This document shows positions 13,927-23,683 of a DNA stretch of 64,000 bases, piece after piece. Numbering within the stretch: position 1 is the stretch's first letter; the number at the start of each line of letters is the position of its first letter. The stretch lies in contig NZ_BAABKV010000001.1 of the NCBI RefSeq assembly GCF_039544005.1, positions 8,347,033 through 8,411,032 of the forward strand, given 5' to 3'. The position numbers and the translations under genes were made by a program. The notes below the pieces were generated by a model, which worked only from the letters and a program-made list of their open reading frames with translations, did not search any database and was not told the origin of the DNA. This DNA comes from Kitasatospora paranensis (GTDB taxonomy: Bacteria > Actinomycetota > Actinomycetes > Streptomycetales > Streptomycetaceae).

Positions 13927-15920
13927 TCACTTGTGGCCCTCGGTGCGGGCCCGGGTCCAGGCGGCCTCACGCAGCAGGCGCAGGCCGTTGAGGCCGACGA
14001 TGACGGTGGAGCCCTCGTGACCGAGGACGCCGAGCGGCAGCGGCAGGGTGGCGACCAGGTCCCAGACCACCAGGGCGGCGATGAACACCGAGGCGATCAC
14101 CAGGTTCTGCACCACCAGGGAGCGGGCACGGCGGGAGAGGGAGACGACGGCGGGGACGGTGGCGAGTTCGTCGCGCACGATCACGGCGTCGGCGGTCTCC
14201 AACGCGAGGTCGGAGCCGGCTCGGCCCATGGCGATGCCGGTGTGGGCGGCGGCCAGGGCGGGGGCGTCGTTGACGCCGTCGCCGATCACCAACACCTTTC
14301 GCCCGGCCTGTTCCTGTTCCTTGACGGCGGTGACCTTGTCCTCGGGCAGCAGTCCGGCGCGGACGTCGGTGATTGCGACCTCGGCGGCCAGGCGGGCGGC
14401 GGCGCGCGGGTTGTCACCGGTGACCAGCATCGGCCCGGCACCGGTCAGGGCGGTCAACGCGGTGACGGTGGCGGCGGCGTCCGGACGCAGGCGGTCGGCG
14501 ATGCCGAGCACGCCGACCGGCACGCCGTCGGCCTCGACCAGGACGGCGGTACGCCCGCCGTCCTCCAACTCGCCGGTCACAGCGGCGGCGCGTACGGAGA
14601 GCGCGTCGTCGGCGTCGTTCAGCAGCCGAGCGGGGGCGCCGACCGCGACGGCCCGGCCGTTCACGGTGGCGCTCACCCCGATGCCGGGCGCGGAGGCGAA
14701 GTCCTCGGCCGCAGCGAGAGCCAGGCCGCCGGCGCGGGCGGCGTCAACAACGGCGCGGGCGAGCGGATGCTCGCTGGGGTGCTCTGCAGCCGCGGCCAGC
14801 GCCAGCAGCTCCTCCGCGGTCAGGCCGGAGCCCGCGAGGGGGCGGATGTCGGTGACGCGGGGGTGCCCTCCGTGAGGGTGCCGGTCTTGTCGAGCGCGAC
14901 GGCGTCGATCTGGCCGAGCTGCTCCATGACGACGGCGGACTTCACCAGGACGCCGTGGCGTCCGGCGTTGGCCATCGCGGACAGCAGGGGCGGCATGGTG
15001 GCGAGCACCACGGCGCACGGGGAGGCGACGATCATGAAGGTCATCGCCCGCAGCAGCGATCCGGTGAACGCGGCGCCGAACGCCAACGGGACCGCGAAGA
15101 CGGCGAGGGTGGCGATGACCATGCCGATCGAGTAGCGCTGCTCGACCTTCTCGATGAACAGCTGGGTCGGCGCCTTGGTCCCGGAGGCTTCCTCGACCAT
15201 CTTCACGATCCGGGCGATCACCGAGTCGGAGGCGTCGCGCTCGACCTTGATCCGCAGCGCGCCGGTGCCGTTCAGGGTGCCGGCGAACACCTCGTCCCCG
15301 CTGACCTTGGCGACGGGCAGGGGCTCGCCGGTGATCGTGGCCTGGCCGACGTCGCTCGCGCCGTCCAGGACACGGCCGTCGGCGCCGATCCGCTCGCCCG
15401 GGCGGACCAGTACGGTGTCGCCAACCTCGAGGGCCTCGGTCGGCACGGTCTCCTCGGCGCCGTCGTCGAGCAACCGGGTGGCGGTGGCGGGGGCGAGGTC
15501 GAGCAGGCCGTGCACCGAGTCCGCGGTGCGGGCGGTGGCGATCGCCTCCAGGGCGCCTGAGGTGGCGAAGATGACGATCAGCAGGGCGCCGTCCATCACC
15601 TGCCCGACCGCGGCGGCGCCCAAGGCGGCGACGATCATCAGCAGGTCGACGTCCAGCGTCTTCTCCCGCAGCGACTGCAGCCCGGCCCAGGCAGGCTCCC
15701 AGCCACCCGTGGCGTACGCGAGGGCGTACAGCGGCCCCCAGACCCAGGCCGGGGCGCCGGTCAGCTGGAGCGGCAGCGCGATCAGGAACAGCGCCGTCGA
15801 GGCCGCCGCCCAGCGGGCCTCGGGCAGCGCCACGATCCGCGTGCGCCGCCGCGGGGCGGCGCCGGCGGACGCGGCGGCCATCTCGGGCGCGGGCCGCTCG
15901 ATCAGGGCGGAGGAAGGCAT
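13927..15920 (-). pseudogene. P1B-type metal-transporting ATPase (Ni/Co class by context), one frameshift
   Basis: A heavy-metal P-type ATPase of about 664 residues once one missing C near 14859-14863 is restored. The N-terminal part carries two early helices, the actuator motif TGEPLPVAKV, the metal-binding membrane motif SPC (IVASPCAVVLAT), and the phosphorylation site DKTGTLTEG. The frame then breaks. The rest follows in another frame with the SEHPLA (HP) motif, TGDN, GDGVND, and a last helix containing HEGSTVIVGLNGLRLL. SPC with the HEGST end is typical of Zn/Cd/Co/Ni transporters rather than copper. There is no N-terminal metal-binding domain. It is divergent from the NmtR-type repressor with an operator between, as in the mycobacterial NmtR-NmtA (CtpJ) pair. 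Confidence 0.85.
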
Positions 15921-15981
15921 GGCAAGCGGACCCTTCGCTCAGGTCAGGGCAGAACGGACGACTCCGTCCAACATACAGGAA

Positions 15982-16003
15982 CGTATGAACAGTCCTTCAT
16001 GCG
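15982..16003. promoter_or_regulatory. NmtR-type operator
   Basis: CGTATGAA and TTCATGCG form an 8-bp inverted repeat with one mismatch around a 6-base centre, in the divergent region between the P-type ATPase and the ArsR/SmtB repressor. The ATGAA-N6-TTCAT core resembles known ArsR/SmtB-type operators. Confidence 0.65.
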
Positions 16004-16022
16004 TCATCTGTAGTATTGGCCC

Positions 16023-16430
16023 ATGGGTCATGGAGCCGCCTCCGAGAAGAACACCGCCCCGCGCATCCGCCTCGACGCGGACAATGCCGCCCGCGTGGCG
16101 ACCACCCTGCAGGCTCTCGCGACGCCGTCCCGGCTGCTGATCCTCGCCCGCCTGCGCGAAGGGCCCTGCGCAGCCACCGAACTCGCCTACGCCGTCGGCA
16201 TGGAACAGTCCGCCTGCTCCCACCAGCTGCGGCTCCTGCGCAACCTCGGCCTGGTCGTCGGCACCCGCCAGGGCCGCTCGGTGGTCTACGCGCTGTACGA
16301 CAACCACGTCGCCGAACTCCTCGACCAGGCCGTCTACCACACCGAGCACCTGCGGCTCGGACTCAGCGACGCCGCCGGCGCCGAGGGCGCCGACCTCGCG
16401 GACGACCTGGCGGCTCAGCCGGCGCCCTGA
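16023..16430 (+). CDS. nmtR: NmtR-like ArsR/SmtB-family nickel/cobalt-responsive repressor
   Basis: A 135-residue winged-helix repressor closely resembling mycobacterial NmtR along its length. It keeps the N-terminal Met-Gly-His that contributes metal ligands after Met removal, the recognition helix region GMEQSACSHQLRLLRNLGLV, and the C-terminal helix ligands YDNHVAELLDQAVYHTEHL, which supply Asp and three His equivalent to Asp91, His93, His104 and His107. The position equivalent to His109 is Arg. The sequence after SDAAG is longer than in NmtR and poorly conserved. It controls the divergent P-type ATPase and probably itself. Confidence 0.9.
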   Translation: MGHGAASEKNTAPRIRLDADNAARVATTLQALATPSRLLILARLREGPCAATELAYAVGMEQSACSHQLRLLRNLGLVVGTRQGRSVVYALYDNHVAELLDQAVYHTEHLRLGLSDAAGAEGADLADDLAAQPAP

Positions 16431-16514
16431 CCGGCCACCCGGGGCCGTCGGTCGTCCCACCAGTGGTCGCCGTGAGCGCCGGAGGTCCGGGTCCTCGACG
16501 TTGACGCGAGACGG

Positions 16515-16548
16515 CGGTGGCCACCCCGTCACGCCGGGGCGGCCACCG
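16515..16548. terminator. Strong GC hairpin, bidirectional terminator
   Basis: CGGTGGCC / GGCCACCG plus CCCCG / CGGGG form a nearly continuous stem of 13 bp with one bulge pair and a 6-base loop. It lies between the NmtR gene and the convergent SulP fragment. Confidence 0.65.
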
Positions 16549-16567
16549 TTGCGGAGCGGGGCAAGGA

Positions 16568-16695
16568 TCAGTGGCTGCCGGCGAGGTCGCCGCTGAGCCT
16601 GCCGTGGAGGCCGGCGCTGGGGTCGTTGAGCCCCGTGATCTCCACCGTCTTGCCGCGCTGGGCGTACTTGGTCTCGACGGCGTCGAGCTCCGTTC
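16568..16695 (-). pseudogene. C-terminal (STAS) fragment of a SulP anion transporter
   Basis: On the minus strand the last ~42 codons read RTELDAVETKYAQRGKTVEI and TGLNDPSAGLHGRLSG, matching the STAS-domain C-terminus of SulP-family sulfate or bicarbonate transporters. Upstream of about 16695 the similarity ends where a TspO fragment begins on the other strand. No start is present. Confidence 0.5.
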
Positions 16696-17062
16696 GCTTG
16701 CCAAGCCGCCCTGGCAGCCGCCCTCCTGGGCGTTCGGCGTCGTGCGGACTCTGCTGTACGCCTCCATCGCCTGGGCCGCGGGCCGGGCCCTGACCGCCGC
16801 GTCCGGCCGCGATCGGCGCGCTCTGGCGGTCTCCCTCGGTGTCGACCTCTCGCTCAACGCTGCCTGGAACTGGCTGTGCTTCCAGTGCCGCAGCCCGGCG
16901 GCCGCTCTGGCGGGCAGTGCCCTGCTCGACCTCAGCAACGCCGACCTTGTCCGGCGCGCCGCCCGTACCAACCCCACCGCCGCCGCTCTGACTCCCTACG
17001 CCGCCTGGTGCGCCTTCGCCACCGCACTCAATGCCGACATCGCCCGCCGCAACTTGGGCTGA
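16696..17062 (+). pseudogene. TspO/MBR-family protein lacking its N-terminus
   Basis: The frame carries the tryptophan-rich TspO/peripheral benzodiazepine receptor signature: KPPWQPPSWAFGVVRTLLYA, then LSLNAAWNWLCFQCRSPAAAL, and LTPYAAWCAFATALNADI. About four of the five membrane helices remain. The first helix and cytoplasmic start are replaced by unrelated sequence that on the other strand encodes the SulP fragment. TspO proteins bind tetrapyrroles and lipids in stress responses. A GTG inside the family sequence could still start translation, but function is doubtful. Confidence 0.6.
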
Positions 17063-17317
17063 TCGCACCTCCGGTGCGCCGTGGAGCCCACGTGGTGCGG
17101 CCAGATCGCTCACTGCCGTGCCCGGTCACCCGGACGGCCGGTACGAGCAGGATTGCCGCGGTCGGCTGCTGCGCCCGCACGGCCCCATCGGTGCAGCAAC
17201 GCTGCGAGGGGTGGTCCCCATTCTGCCCGCCAACAATAAGGGCAAATCGTCCGATAAGGCGGCAAGTGCTCCGTGTGGAGACGGCCTTGCTCAGCCGTTG
17301 TGACTCCGGAGGGTCTC

Positions 17318-18417
17318 GTGGATCTCGACCTCTTCCGTCCGCTCTACACCGCGTCCGATCTCGTTGTGTCGGTGCATCTGGACACCAGTCGGGAGGACCA
17401 GGACGCGGATCACCGGGTGGCGACCGGTTGGCGTGCCCTGCGCCGGGATCTGGAGCAGCAGGGCGCGGACGAGCCCACCCTGCTGGTGCTGGACGGTGCG
17501 GTCGGGGGATCGCCGCACTTGGTGGGTCCGCAGGGCGAGTCTCTGTTCGCTGCCGACGGCCGGATGCTCGGTGCGTTCACACTCGCGCGTCCGCCGGCCC
17601 GCGACCGGGCTGTCGTGGGTCCGGTCGCCGATCCGCTGGAAACAGCGTTCGACCTCGATCACCAGCTTCCCTACGTGATGGTTGCCCTCGATCGGGAGGG
17701 CGCGGACGTCGACGCCTTCCCGGCAGGCGCCCTCGATCCGGCCACCAGCCGCACCTTCAGTGGCAGCACGCTGCACATCACCCGGGTGCGGGCCGGCGGC
17801 GCGAACATGGCCTCCTACCACCGCCGGACCGTCAACGTGTGGACCAGGAACGCCGCCGGTGTCGCCACCGAGATCGCCGAGGCGTGCGAGGCGGTCGGTG
17901 CCGCCTTGGTCTTCGTGGGCGGTGACCCGAAGGCGACCGCGATCCTGCGCGAGGAACTCGCCGGCTGGCGGGGCCACGCCGAGGTGGTCGAGGTGCCGGG
18001 CGGCCGCGGGGAGAGGACGCCCTCGCCGTCCTGCGCGAGGCGGTCGACAAGGCACTCCGAGCGGCGTCCGAGCGCAGCCACGCCGCCGCGGCGGCCGAGT
18101 TCGAGAGCGCCCGGGCCCAGGGCATGGCGGTGCACGGCATGCCGGCCGTCAGCACGGCCCTGGCCGAAGGGCGGGTGGCCACGCTGCTGCTGAGTGAGGA
18201 CCGCACCGCCGACCCGCTCAAGTGGTCGGCCGGCGCCAACCCCCTGCTGGTCGACAGCGCACCCGAGGCCCTCGACAATGCTGCGGCCGCCGTCCAGGCC
18301 CTGGCCGCACCCCTACTGCTGCGGGCCGCGACGATGGGCGGCGCCTCCTTCTCGGAGATTCCCGAGGGCATGGCCGACGACGGCTGCGCGGCCGTTCTGC
18401 GTTTCGCCCCGGCATGA
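17318..18417 (+). pseudogene. Release-factor-fold protein (baeRF2/Rv2629-like), one frameshift
   Basis: About 366 residues after correction of one missing base near 18003-18016. The GTG at 17318 is preceded by GGAGGG. The N-terminal half begins MDLDLFRPLYTASDLVVSVH with LDTSRED soon after, and the central region has DLDHQLPYVMVALDREGADV. The C-terminal half, in the next frame, includes AVHGMPAVSTALAEGRVATL and GASFSEIPEGM. This arrangement fits the bacterial archaeo-eukaryotic release-factor-like family that includes Rv2629, linked to ribosome or stress biology; the reaction is not established. It lies 51 bases before arginine deiminase, suggesting co-expression. The 255-base region upstream contains an AT-richer segment that may be the promoter. 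Confidence 0.7.
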
Positions 18418-18468
18418 GCGCAGAACCCGCTCCCCGAGTCAGCCGGCACACCGTCTTGGAGACTGAGG

Positions 18469-19730
18469 ATGATCATGACTGATGCGACAACAGTGCCGTT
18501 CGGTGTCCACTCGGAGGTCGGCCGGCTGCGCAAGGTCCTGGTGTGCGCGCCGGGCCTGGCCCATCGCCGGCTCACCCCGACCAACTCCGACGACCTGCTG
18601 TTCGACGACGTGATGTGGGTGGAGAACGCCCAGCGCGACCACGCCGACTTCGTCAACAAGCTCCGCACCCGCGGCGTCGAGGTGGTCGAACTGCACGACC
18701 TCCTCGCGCAGACCGTCGCCCTCCCCGAGGCCCGCGGCTGGCTGCTCGACCGGAAGATCACCGCCAACGAGGTCGGCCTCGGTCTGATCGACGGCACCCG
18801 GGCGTACCTGGAGACGCTGGCCCCGCGCGAACTCGCGGAGTACCTGATCGGCGGCCTGGCCACCACGGACCTGCCCGAGGACTTCCGCACCGGCCACCTG
18901 GCCCTCGCCAGGAGGCGACCGGCACCCGCGAGTACCTGATGCCGCCGCTGCCGAACACCCTCTACACCCGCGACACCACCTGCTGGCTCTACGGCGGACT
19001 CACCCTCAACCCGCTCTACTGGCCGGCCCGCCACGACGAGACCCTGCTGATGAAGGCGGTCTACTCCTTCCACCCCGACTACCGCACCTCCACCGTCTGG
19101 TGGGGCGACCCCGAGCGGGAGTGGGGCCAGGCCACCTTCGAGGGCGGCGACATCATGCCGGTCGGAAACGGCGTCGTCCTGATGGGCATGAGCGAGCGCA
19201 CCTCCCGGCAGGCGATCACCCAGGTCGCCGCCGCACTCTTCGCCCGGGGCGCCGCCCGGCAGGTGGTGGTGGCCGGAATGCCCCGGCTGCGCGCCGCCAT
19301 GCACCTCGACACGGTGTTCACCTTCGCCGACCGCGACATCGTCACCCAGCACCCGGCCATCATGAACGCGGTGCACACCTTCTCGCTGCGCCCCGTGGAT
19401 AAGGCACCAGGCGTGGAGGTGACCGACGAGGGCGACCGGGCGTTCACCGACATCGTCGCCGAGGCCCTGGGCATCAGCGGCGGTCTGCGCGTGATCGAGA
19501 CCGGCGGCGACGTCTATGCCTCCGAGCGCCAGCAGTGGGACAGCGGCAACAACGCCGTCGCCGTCGAACCCGGCGTCGTCTTCACCTACGACCGCAACAC
19601 CCAGACCAACACCCTGCTGCGCAAGGCCGGCGTCGAGGTGATCACCATCGTCGGCGCCGAGCTCGGGCGCGGCCGCGGCGGCGGACACTGCATGACCTGC
19701 CCCCTCACCCGCGACCCCGTCGACTACTGA
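18469..19730 (+). pseudogene. arcA: Arginine deiminase, one frameshift
   Basis: Arginine deiminase converts arginine to citrulline and ammonia. About 420 residues after restoring one base near 18909-18913. Family motifs in order: FGVHSEVGRLRKVLVCAPG at the N-terminus; NTLYTRDTTCWLYGG, containing the catalytic Asp region; FEGGDIMPVGNGVVLMGMSE; AMHLDTVFTFADRD, with catalytic His and Asp; and the C-terminal nucleophile in RGGGHCMTCPL. The start is the ATG at 18469 or the ATG two codons later. No arcB or arcC lies nearby, so it would act in acid or low-energy stress or arginine turnover rather than a full pathway. Confidence 0.88.
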
Positions 19731-19758
19731 CGCGCACCCTCACACCCGGGAGGCACCC

Positions 19759-20415
19759 GTGTCGGAGTTCCACTGGGGCCACGCCCTACTGCTGTTCCTG
19801 GCCCTGTTCGCGCTCTACAGCCCGATCGCCGCCCTCTCCTCCTACCTGCCCTACATGGAGGGCTACACCCCGAAGGAACAGCGCCAACTGTCGTTCGGCC
19901 TGTTCCGCAACGTCACCATCCTCATGCTGCTGGCGCTGTGGGTGGGGGAGCCACTGCTGGAACTGCTCGGAATCAGCACCGCCGCGCTCTCGGCCACGGG
20001 TGGCATCGCGCTGATCCTGGCCGCCGTGCCGATGATGACCGGCTCCGGATCCTCCCCGCGGGCCCCCGACGACACGGCGGCGGCCAGAGGCCCGAAAGCG
20101 CCGTGGCGGTCCATCGTGTTCACCCCGCTCACGTTCCCGCTCACCTTCGGCGGCACCACCTTCGGCTTCTTCGTCGCCTACCGCGCGGATGTGTCCGGCT
20201 GGAAGGCCGGCATCGCCATGACCGTCGCGGGCCTGGCCTACGCCGCGGTCACCGGCATCACCCTCTACCTCTCCGGCCACCTCGTGCGCCGCGTCTCCCC
20301 GAGCACCGCGGCCATCCTGGACCGGGTCGCCGGGATCCTGCTCACCGCCATCGCGGTCACCCTGATCGCCAGCGGCGGCACCCGCCTGGTCGACGACGTC
20401 CTGAACTCCCTGTGA
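19759..20415 (+). CDS. MarC-family (UPF0056) integral membrane protein
   Basis: A 218-residue protein with six predicted membrane helices and the MarC pattern: N-terminal LFLALFALYSPIAALSSYLPYM, the loop GYTPKEQRQL, a helix-rich centre GGIALILAAVPMM, and second-half FTPLTFPLTFGGTTFGF. The GTG at 19759 follows GGGAGG. It comes 28 bases after arcA, and its stop overlaps the start of the ThrE-type gene. The function of the family is unknown. Confidence 0.85.
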   Translation: MSEFHWGHALLLFLALFALYSPIAALSSYLPYMEGYTPKEQRQLSFGLFRNVTILMLLALWVGEPLLELLGISTAALSATGGIALILAAVPMMTGSGSSPRAPDDTAAARGPKAPWRSIVFTPLTFPLTFGGTTFGFFVAYRADVSGWKAGIAMTVAGLAYAAVTGITLYLSGHLVRRVSPSTAAILDRVAGILLTAIAVTLIASGGTRLVDDVLNSL

Positions 20416-21800
20416 CCGTGCCCTCAACAACCCTCCACCCCGGCAGGCACCGCCGCCTGCACATGCTTCGCAACCGGTCCCATGCCGCCGGTCGGCACGC
20501 GACCGAGCCGGACCGGCAGCGGCGGTCAGCCCGCGTCCTGGGCCTGGCCCTGGACGCGGGCGAGCTGCTGCTCGCCGACGGCCAGGGCACCGAGGACGTC
20601 GAGGCCGCGATGCGCACAGTCGCCCGCACCTACGGCCTGGACGGCGAGCCGCAGGTCACGTTCACCATGATCTCCATCAGCCACCGCCCTTCGGCGGACC
20701 ACGGCGCGATGATCCTGGACCGCACCGTGTGGCGGCGCGCTCCCAACTACACGCGACTGTCGGCGACCTACACATTCGTGACGCAGGTTGCCGAAGGCCG
20801 CCTCGGCCTGGAGCAGGCCCGCCGGCGGCTGGCCGCGATCCGCCGCCGCAGCCCTCCGTACCCCGGCTGGCTGATCTCCCTGGTCGCGGGTTCGCTCGCG
20901 GCCAGCGCCACCGTCCTGGTCGGCGGCAGCGCCGACACCAAGGCCGCGCTCACCTTCTCGGCTGCCTTCGTCGCCTCCTTCATCGGCGACCGCCTCGCCG
21001 GCATGTTCTACGACCGCGGCGTGCCGGAGTTCTACCAGTACGCCGTCGCGGCCGCCCCCGCCTCCGTCGTCGGTGTCGTCCTCGCCCTGGCCGGCGCCGG
21101 CCTGCGCGGATCCCAGGTCATCACCGGCGGCCTCTTCGCCCTCCTGCCCGGCCGCGCCCTGGTTGCTGCCGTCCAGGACGGCCTCACCGGCTTCTATCTC
21201 ACCGCGGCCGCCCGCCTGGTCGAACTCCTCTACCTCATCACCGGCGTCATCCTCGGTGTCCTCGCCGTCCTGCCCATCGGCCAACTCCTCGGCGCACACC
21301 TGCGCCCCGAAGACCCCCTGGTACGCAGCTCCGCGCCCGCGCTGCAGCTGCTCGCCGCCGCGGGTCTCACCATCTCCCTCGCCGTTCTCCTGCAGACCCC
21401 CCGCCACACGCTGCTGTTCGTCACACTCAACGGTGCCGTCGCCTGGACCGTGTTCGGCGTCCTCACCCGCCAAGTGGACATGAGCCCGATCGCCGCGACC
21501 GGCATCGCCGCAGCCACCGCCGCCCTCTTCGCCCACACCGTCTCCCGCCAGCAGAAACTGCAACCCCTGCCGCACATCAGTGCGGCCCTCGGCCCCCTCC
21601 TGCCCGGCTCCCTCACGTACACCGGCGTCCTCGCCTTCATCCAAGGACGCCCCGCCGACGGCCTCGGCGACCTCAGCCGTGCCGCAGCCATCGCCCTGGC
21701 GCTGGCCATCGGCGTCAGCATCGGCGGTGAAATCACCCGTCAACTACGCCGCGTCCCCTCCCTGCACCGCCTCGCCGCCGAACGCACCCGCGGATACTGA
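20412..21800 (+). CDS. ThrE-type threonine/serine exporter family protein
   Basis: About 462 residues. The N-terminal soluble domain has GELLLADGQGTEDVEAAMRT and VTFTMISISHRP, and about ten membrane helices follow (PGWLISLVAGSLAASATVLV; ALLPGRALVAAVQDGLTGFY). This matches single-chain ThrE proteins that fuse ThrE and ThrB halves. I placed the start at the GTG overlapping the MarC stop; an ATG at 20463 is an alternative, and neither has a strong ribosome site. It is the last gene of the run that begins with the release-factor-like gene. Confidence 0.85.
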   Translation: MTVPSTTLHPGRHRRLHMLRNRSHAAGRHATEPDRQRRSARVLGLALDAGELLLADGQGTEDVEAAMRTVARTYGLDGEPQVTFTMISISHRPSADHGAMILDRTVWRRAPNYTRLSATYTFVTQVAEGRLGLEQARRRLAAIRRRSPPYPGWLISLVAGSLAASATVLVGGSADTKAALTFSAAFVASFIGDRLAGMFYDRGVPEFYQYAVAAAPASVVGVVLALAGAGLRGSQVITGGLFALLPGRALVAAVQDGLTGFYLTAAARLVELLYLITGVILGVLAVLPIGQLLGAHLRPEDPLVRSSAPALQLLAAAGLTISLAVLLQTPRHTLLFVTLNGAVAWTVFGVLTRQVDMSPIAATGIAAATAALFAHTVSRQQKLQPLPHISAALGPLLPGSLTYTGVLAFIQGRPADGLGDLSRAAAIALALAIGVSIGGEITRQLRRVPSLHRLAAERTRGY

Positions 21801-22123
21801 CGGGCAGGCGTGGCAGGCCAGTTGGCTCCGCTGATCTGCTCCAGGAGACCTGAAAGCGCCGCGCATCTCCACGACCACGCTGCCGCCCTCCCGAACCCCG
21901 AGGCCTGGAACGACTGATCAGCAGCGCGCGGGCGTTGCCACGGTGCCTTCCCTGGTCCTCCACGGCCTTCGAGCGGGCTGAGCCGGGCGTGACAGCTGAC
22001 CCGGTGCGGCTCCGTGCACGGCTGCGACGGCGGCCGCGACGCACGAACGCGCCGGCGCTGTGCCCGCTCCCCGCCTGCTCATGCCTGCCCGGTTGCCCAT
22101 CAATGGACGGGCACACTCTGCCG
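21801..22123. other. Non-coding stretch after the ThrE gene
   Basis: No family-like protein is visible on either strand and I see no clear terminator. Confidence 0.35.
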
Positions 22124-22306
22124 TCACGCTGAGGGTTCGATCCGACGCTCGGCTTCGGCGAGAAGGTTGCGTAGCCGCACTGCGTCCCGGGCGTGGTCCG
22201 GTTCGCGTCGGTTGGTGGGCATCGTCAGGGAGACCACTGGGTGGGGCCGCGCGGTGCGCAGGTCCCGCAGGAGGTCGGCGGTCAACGCGTCGTGCTGATC
22301 GACGCG
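22124..22306 (-). pseudogene. N-terminal fragment of a second release-factor-like protein
   Basis: The minus-strand frame reads DQHDALTADLLRDLRTARPH, then VVSLTMPTNRREPDHARDAV and LRNLLAEAERRIE, stopping at 22124. This matches the N-terminus of actinobacterial release-factor-fold (baeRF3-type) stress proteins. No start codon precedes it and the remaining ~300 residues are missing. From 22307 to 22716 I see no gene. Confidence 0.45.
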
Positions 22307-22716
22307 ACCCGTCCCGGATGGATGGGGACGGACCTCCAGCCGGGCGGTCTGGCCGAGAAGCCCGGCCGGCGACCCGCCGGGCCGGCGAACTGGCCCGAGA
22401 GTCCTTCACGACGGCCACCTCGGTGGTGTCGATGTGTGCCGTTGCCCCCGCGGTCGCCTCCAGTGAGCTCCGGCAGTTGGCGCGTCGGCGACTTCGCCGA
22501 GCAGCTGCCTGGGCGGCGGCGCGCTCACGGGTGTCCGCGCGAGTTTCCGGCCCAGGGCTACCCCGGTTGTGGTGCGGCGTTCTCGCGCCATGGTTCGTTT
22601 GTGGGCCGGCGCAACTGTGGGCACCTGCCTCTTCGCTGCGTAAGCAGTGCAACCGGCGCCACCCGCCGGACGCGCAAAGAGTGGGAGCACAGTCCCCTCC
22701 ACGAGGAGTTGCAATC
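22307..22716. other. Non-coding stretch before the small hypothetical gene
   Basis: No family-like coding signal on either strand. The last 15 bases hold the ribosome site of the next gene. Confidence 0.35.
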
Positions 22717-23013
22717 ATGATGATCGTCCGCAAGCTGCACGACGCCGGAGTGGCCAGCGAGCACGCGTACGCGGCTGCTTTTGGGTCGATCGGCCTTTCG
22801 CTGCTCAGTTGGATGACTTCGCTGAAGGCCGAACAGGCTGGGCTCGAGCGCGCCGACCGTTGGGGCATCTTCATCGGCGAGTGGGCGCCGACCTTCTTCG
22901 CGCTGGGCCTGGCCCTTGCCACCTACGAGGAACGTTCGCCCAACTCTTCGAGCCCGTCGGATCAGATTCCCGGCTCGGCAAGCGCACCCAAGCCGTTCCG
23001 GACGTCGTCCTAG
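22717..23013 (+). CDS. Small membrane protein, unknown function
   Basis: A 98-residue protein starting at the ATG at 22717 with CGAGGAG upstream. It has two weakly hydrophobic segments (AAFGSIGLSLLSWM and EWAPTFFALGLALATY) separated by a charged turn KAEQAGLERADRWG, and an acidic Ser/Pro-rich tail. No enzymatic motif is visible. A terminator hairpin follows. Similar short proteins occur in streptomycetes without assigned role. Confidence 0.75.
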   Translation: MMIVRKLHDAGVASEHAYAAAFGSIGLSLLSWMTSLKAEQAGLERADRWGIFIGEWAPTFFALGLALATYEERSPNSSSPSDQIPGSASAPKPFRTSS

Positions 23014-23051
23014 CGCGTCGGATTGCACGCGTTCCGTCCGGCCGAGCTGAA

Positions 23052-23089
23052 GACGGGGGCCTTCCGGTGCCGAGAGGAGAGCCCCCGTC
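23052..23089 (+). terminator. Terminator after the small membrane protein gene
   Basis: A perfect 9-bp stem GACGGGGGC / GCCCCCGTC closes a 20-base loop, 38 bases after the stop. Confidence 0.6.
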
Positions 23090-23683
23090 GGCCGAGCGGT
23101 CATGCCGCACCCGCTTCGCCCTCAGGGCCTCGCAGGAGAGGGTGAAGAAGTCGGTGCCGGTGAGCCGATGGGAGAGGGCGCGGCTCTCGGTGTGGGTGTC
23201 CGCGGTGGGGGTGCGGTGTTGCTCGGCGGGGAGCTTGTTCGCCTTTCGCGGTGGCGTGACGGCCTGGCCCGGGTGATCCCGATGAAGAGCAAAGCAGCCC
23301 TCATCAAGGAGGACTTGGATGCCGGAGAACTGGCGGAAGAGGGCGTCGCTGCCCTCGGCGCCGGGGCATCGTGCTGCGCCCCGGTCCGCAGGGTCCGGCC
23401 TTCCTCGTCCCCCATGGGCGTTCTGCTTGTTCATACCGGACACGAACGCCCGTCACCCGCCACGGTGGGCGGCCGGGCCACGGACCGGGACCTCGGTGGC
23501 GCGCAGCCGCAGGACGAGGCCTTCGGCTGCGCGCAGGCGATCGGGTCCGCCGGGGTCCGCAGCCGGATCCCGGGCCGGTCGGGGACCGAGAAGCGGTGGC
23601 GCGCGAGCAGGGCGTGTATCTCGGCTCAGCACCCGACAGCTCTCCGGATGCGTGCCGGCTCACGCTTCGACCCGTGCGTTGGA
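23090..23683. other. Decayed sequence without an intact gene
   Basis: No intact gene is visible. On the minus strand around 23530-23625 the short phrase ALLARHRFSVPDRPGIRL resembles the C-terminal region of a PLP-dependent aminotransferase but is followed by frame breaks; I regard it as a possible relic only. Confidence 0.3.

Noticed and set aside
23530..23625. Aminotransferase C-terminus on the minus strand
   Set aside because: Only about 18 residues look convincing and the frame breaks on both sides; too little to call a gene, so it is only mentioned as a possible relic.
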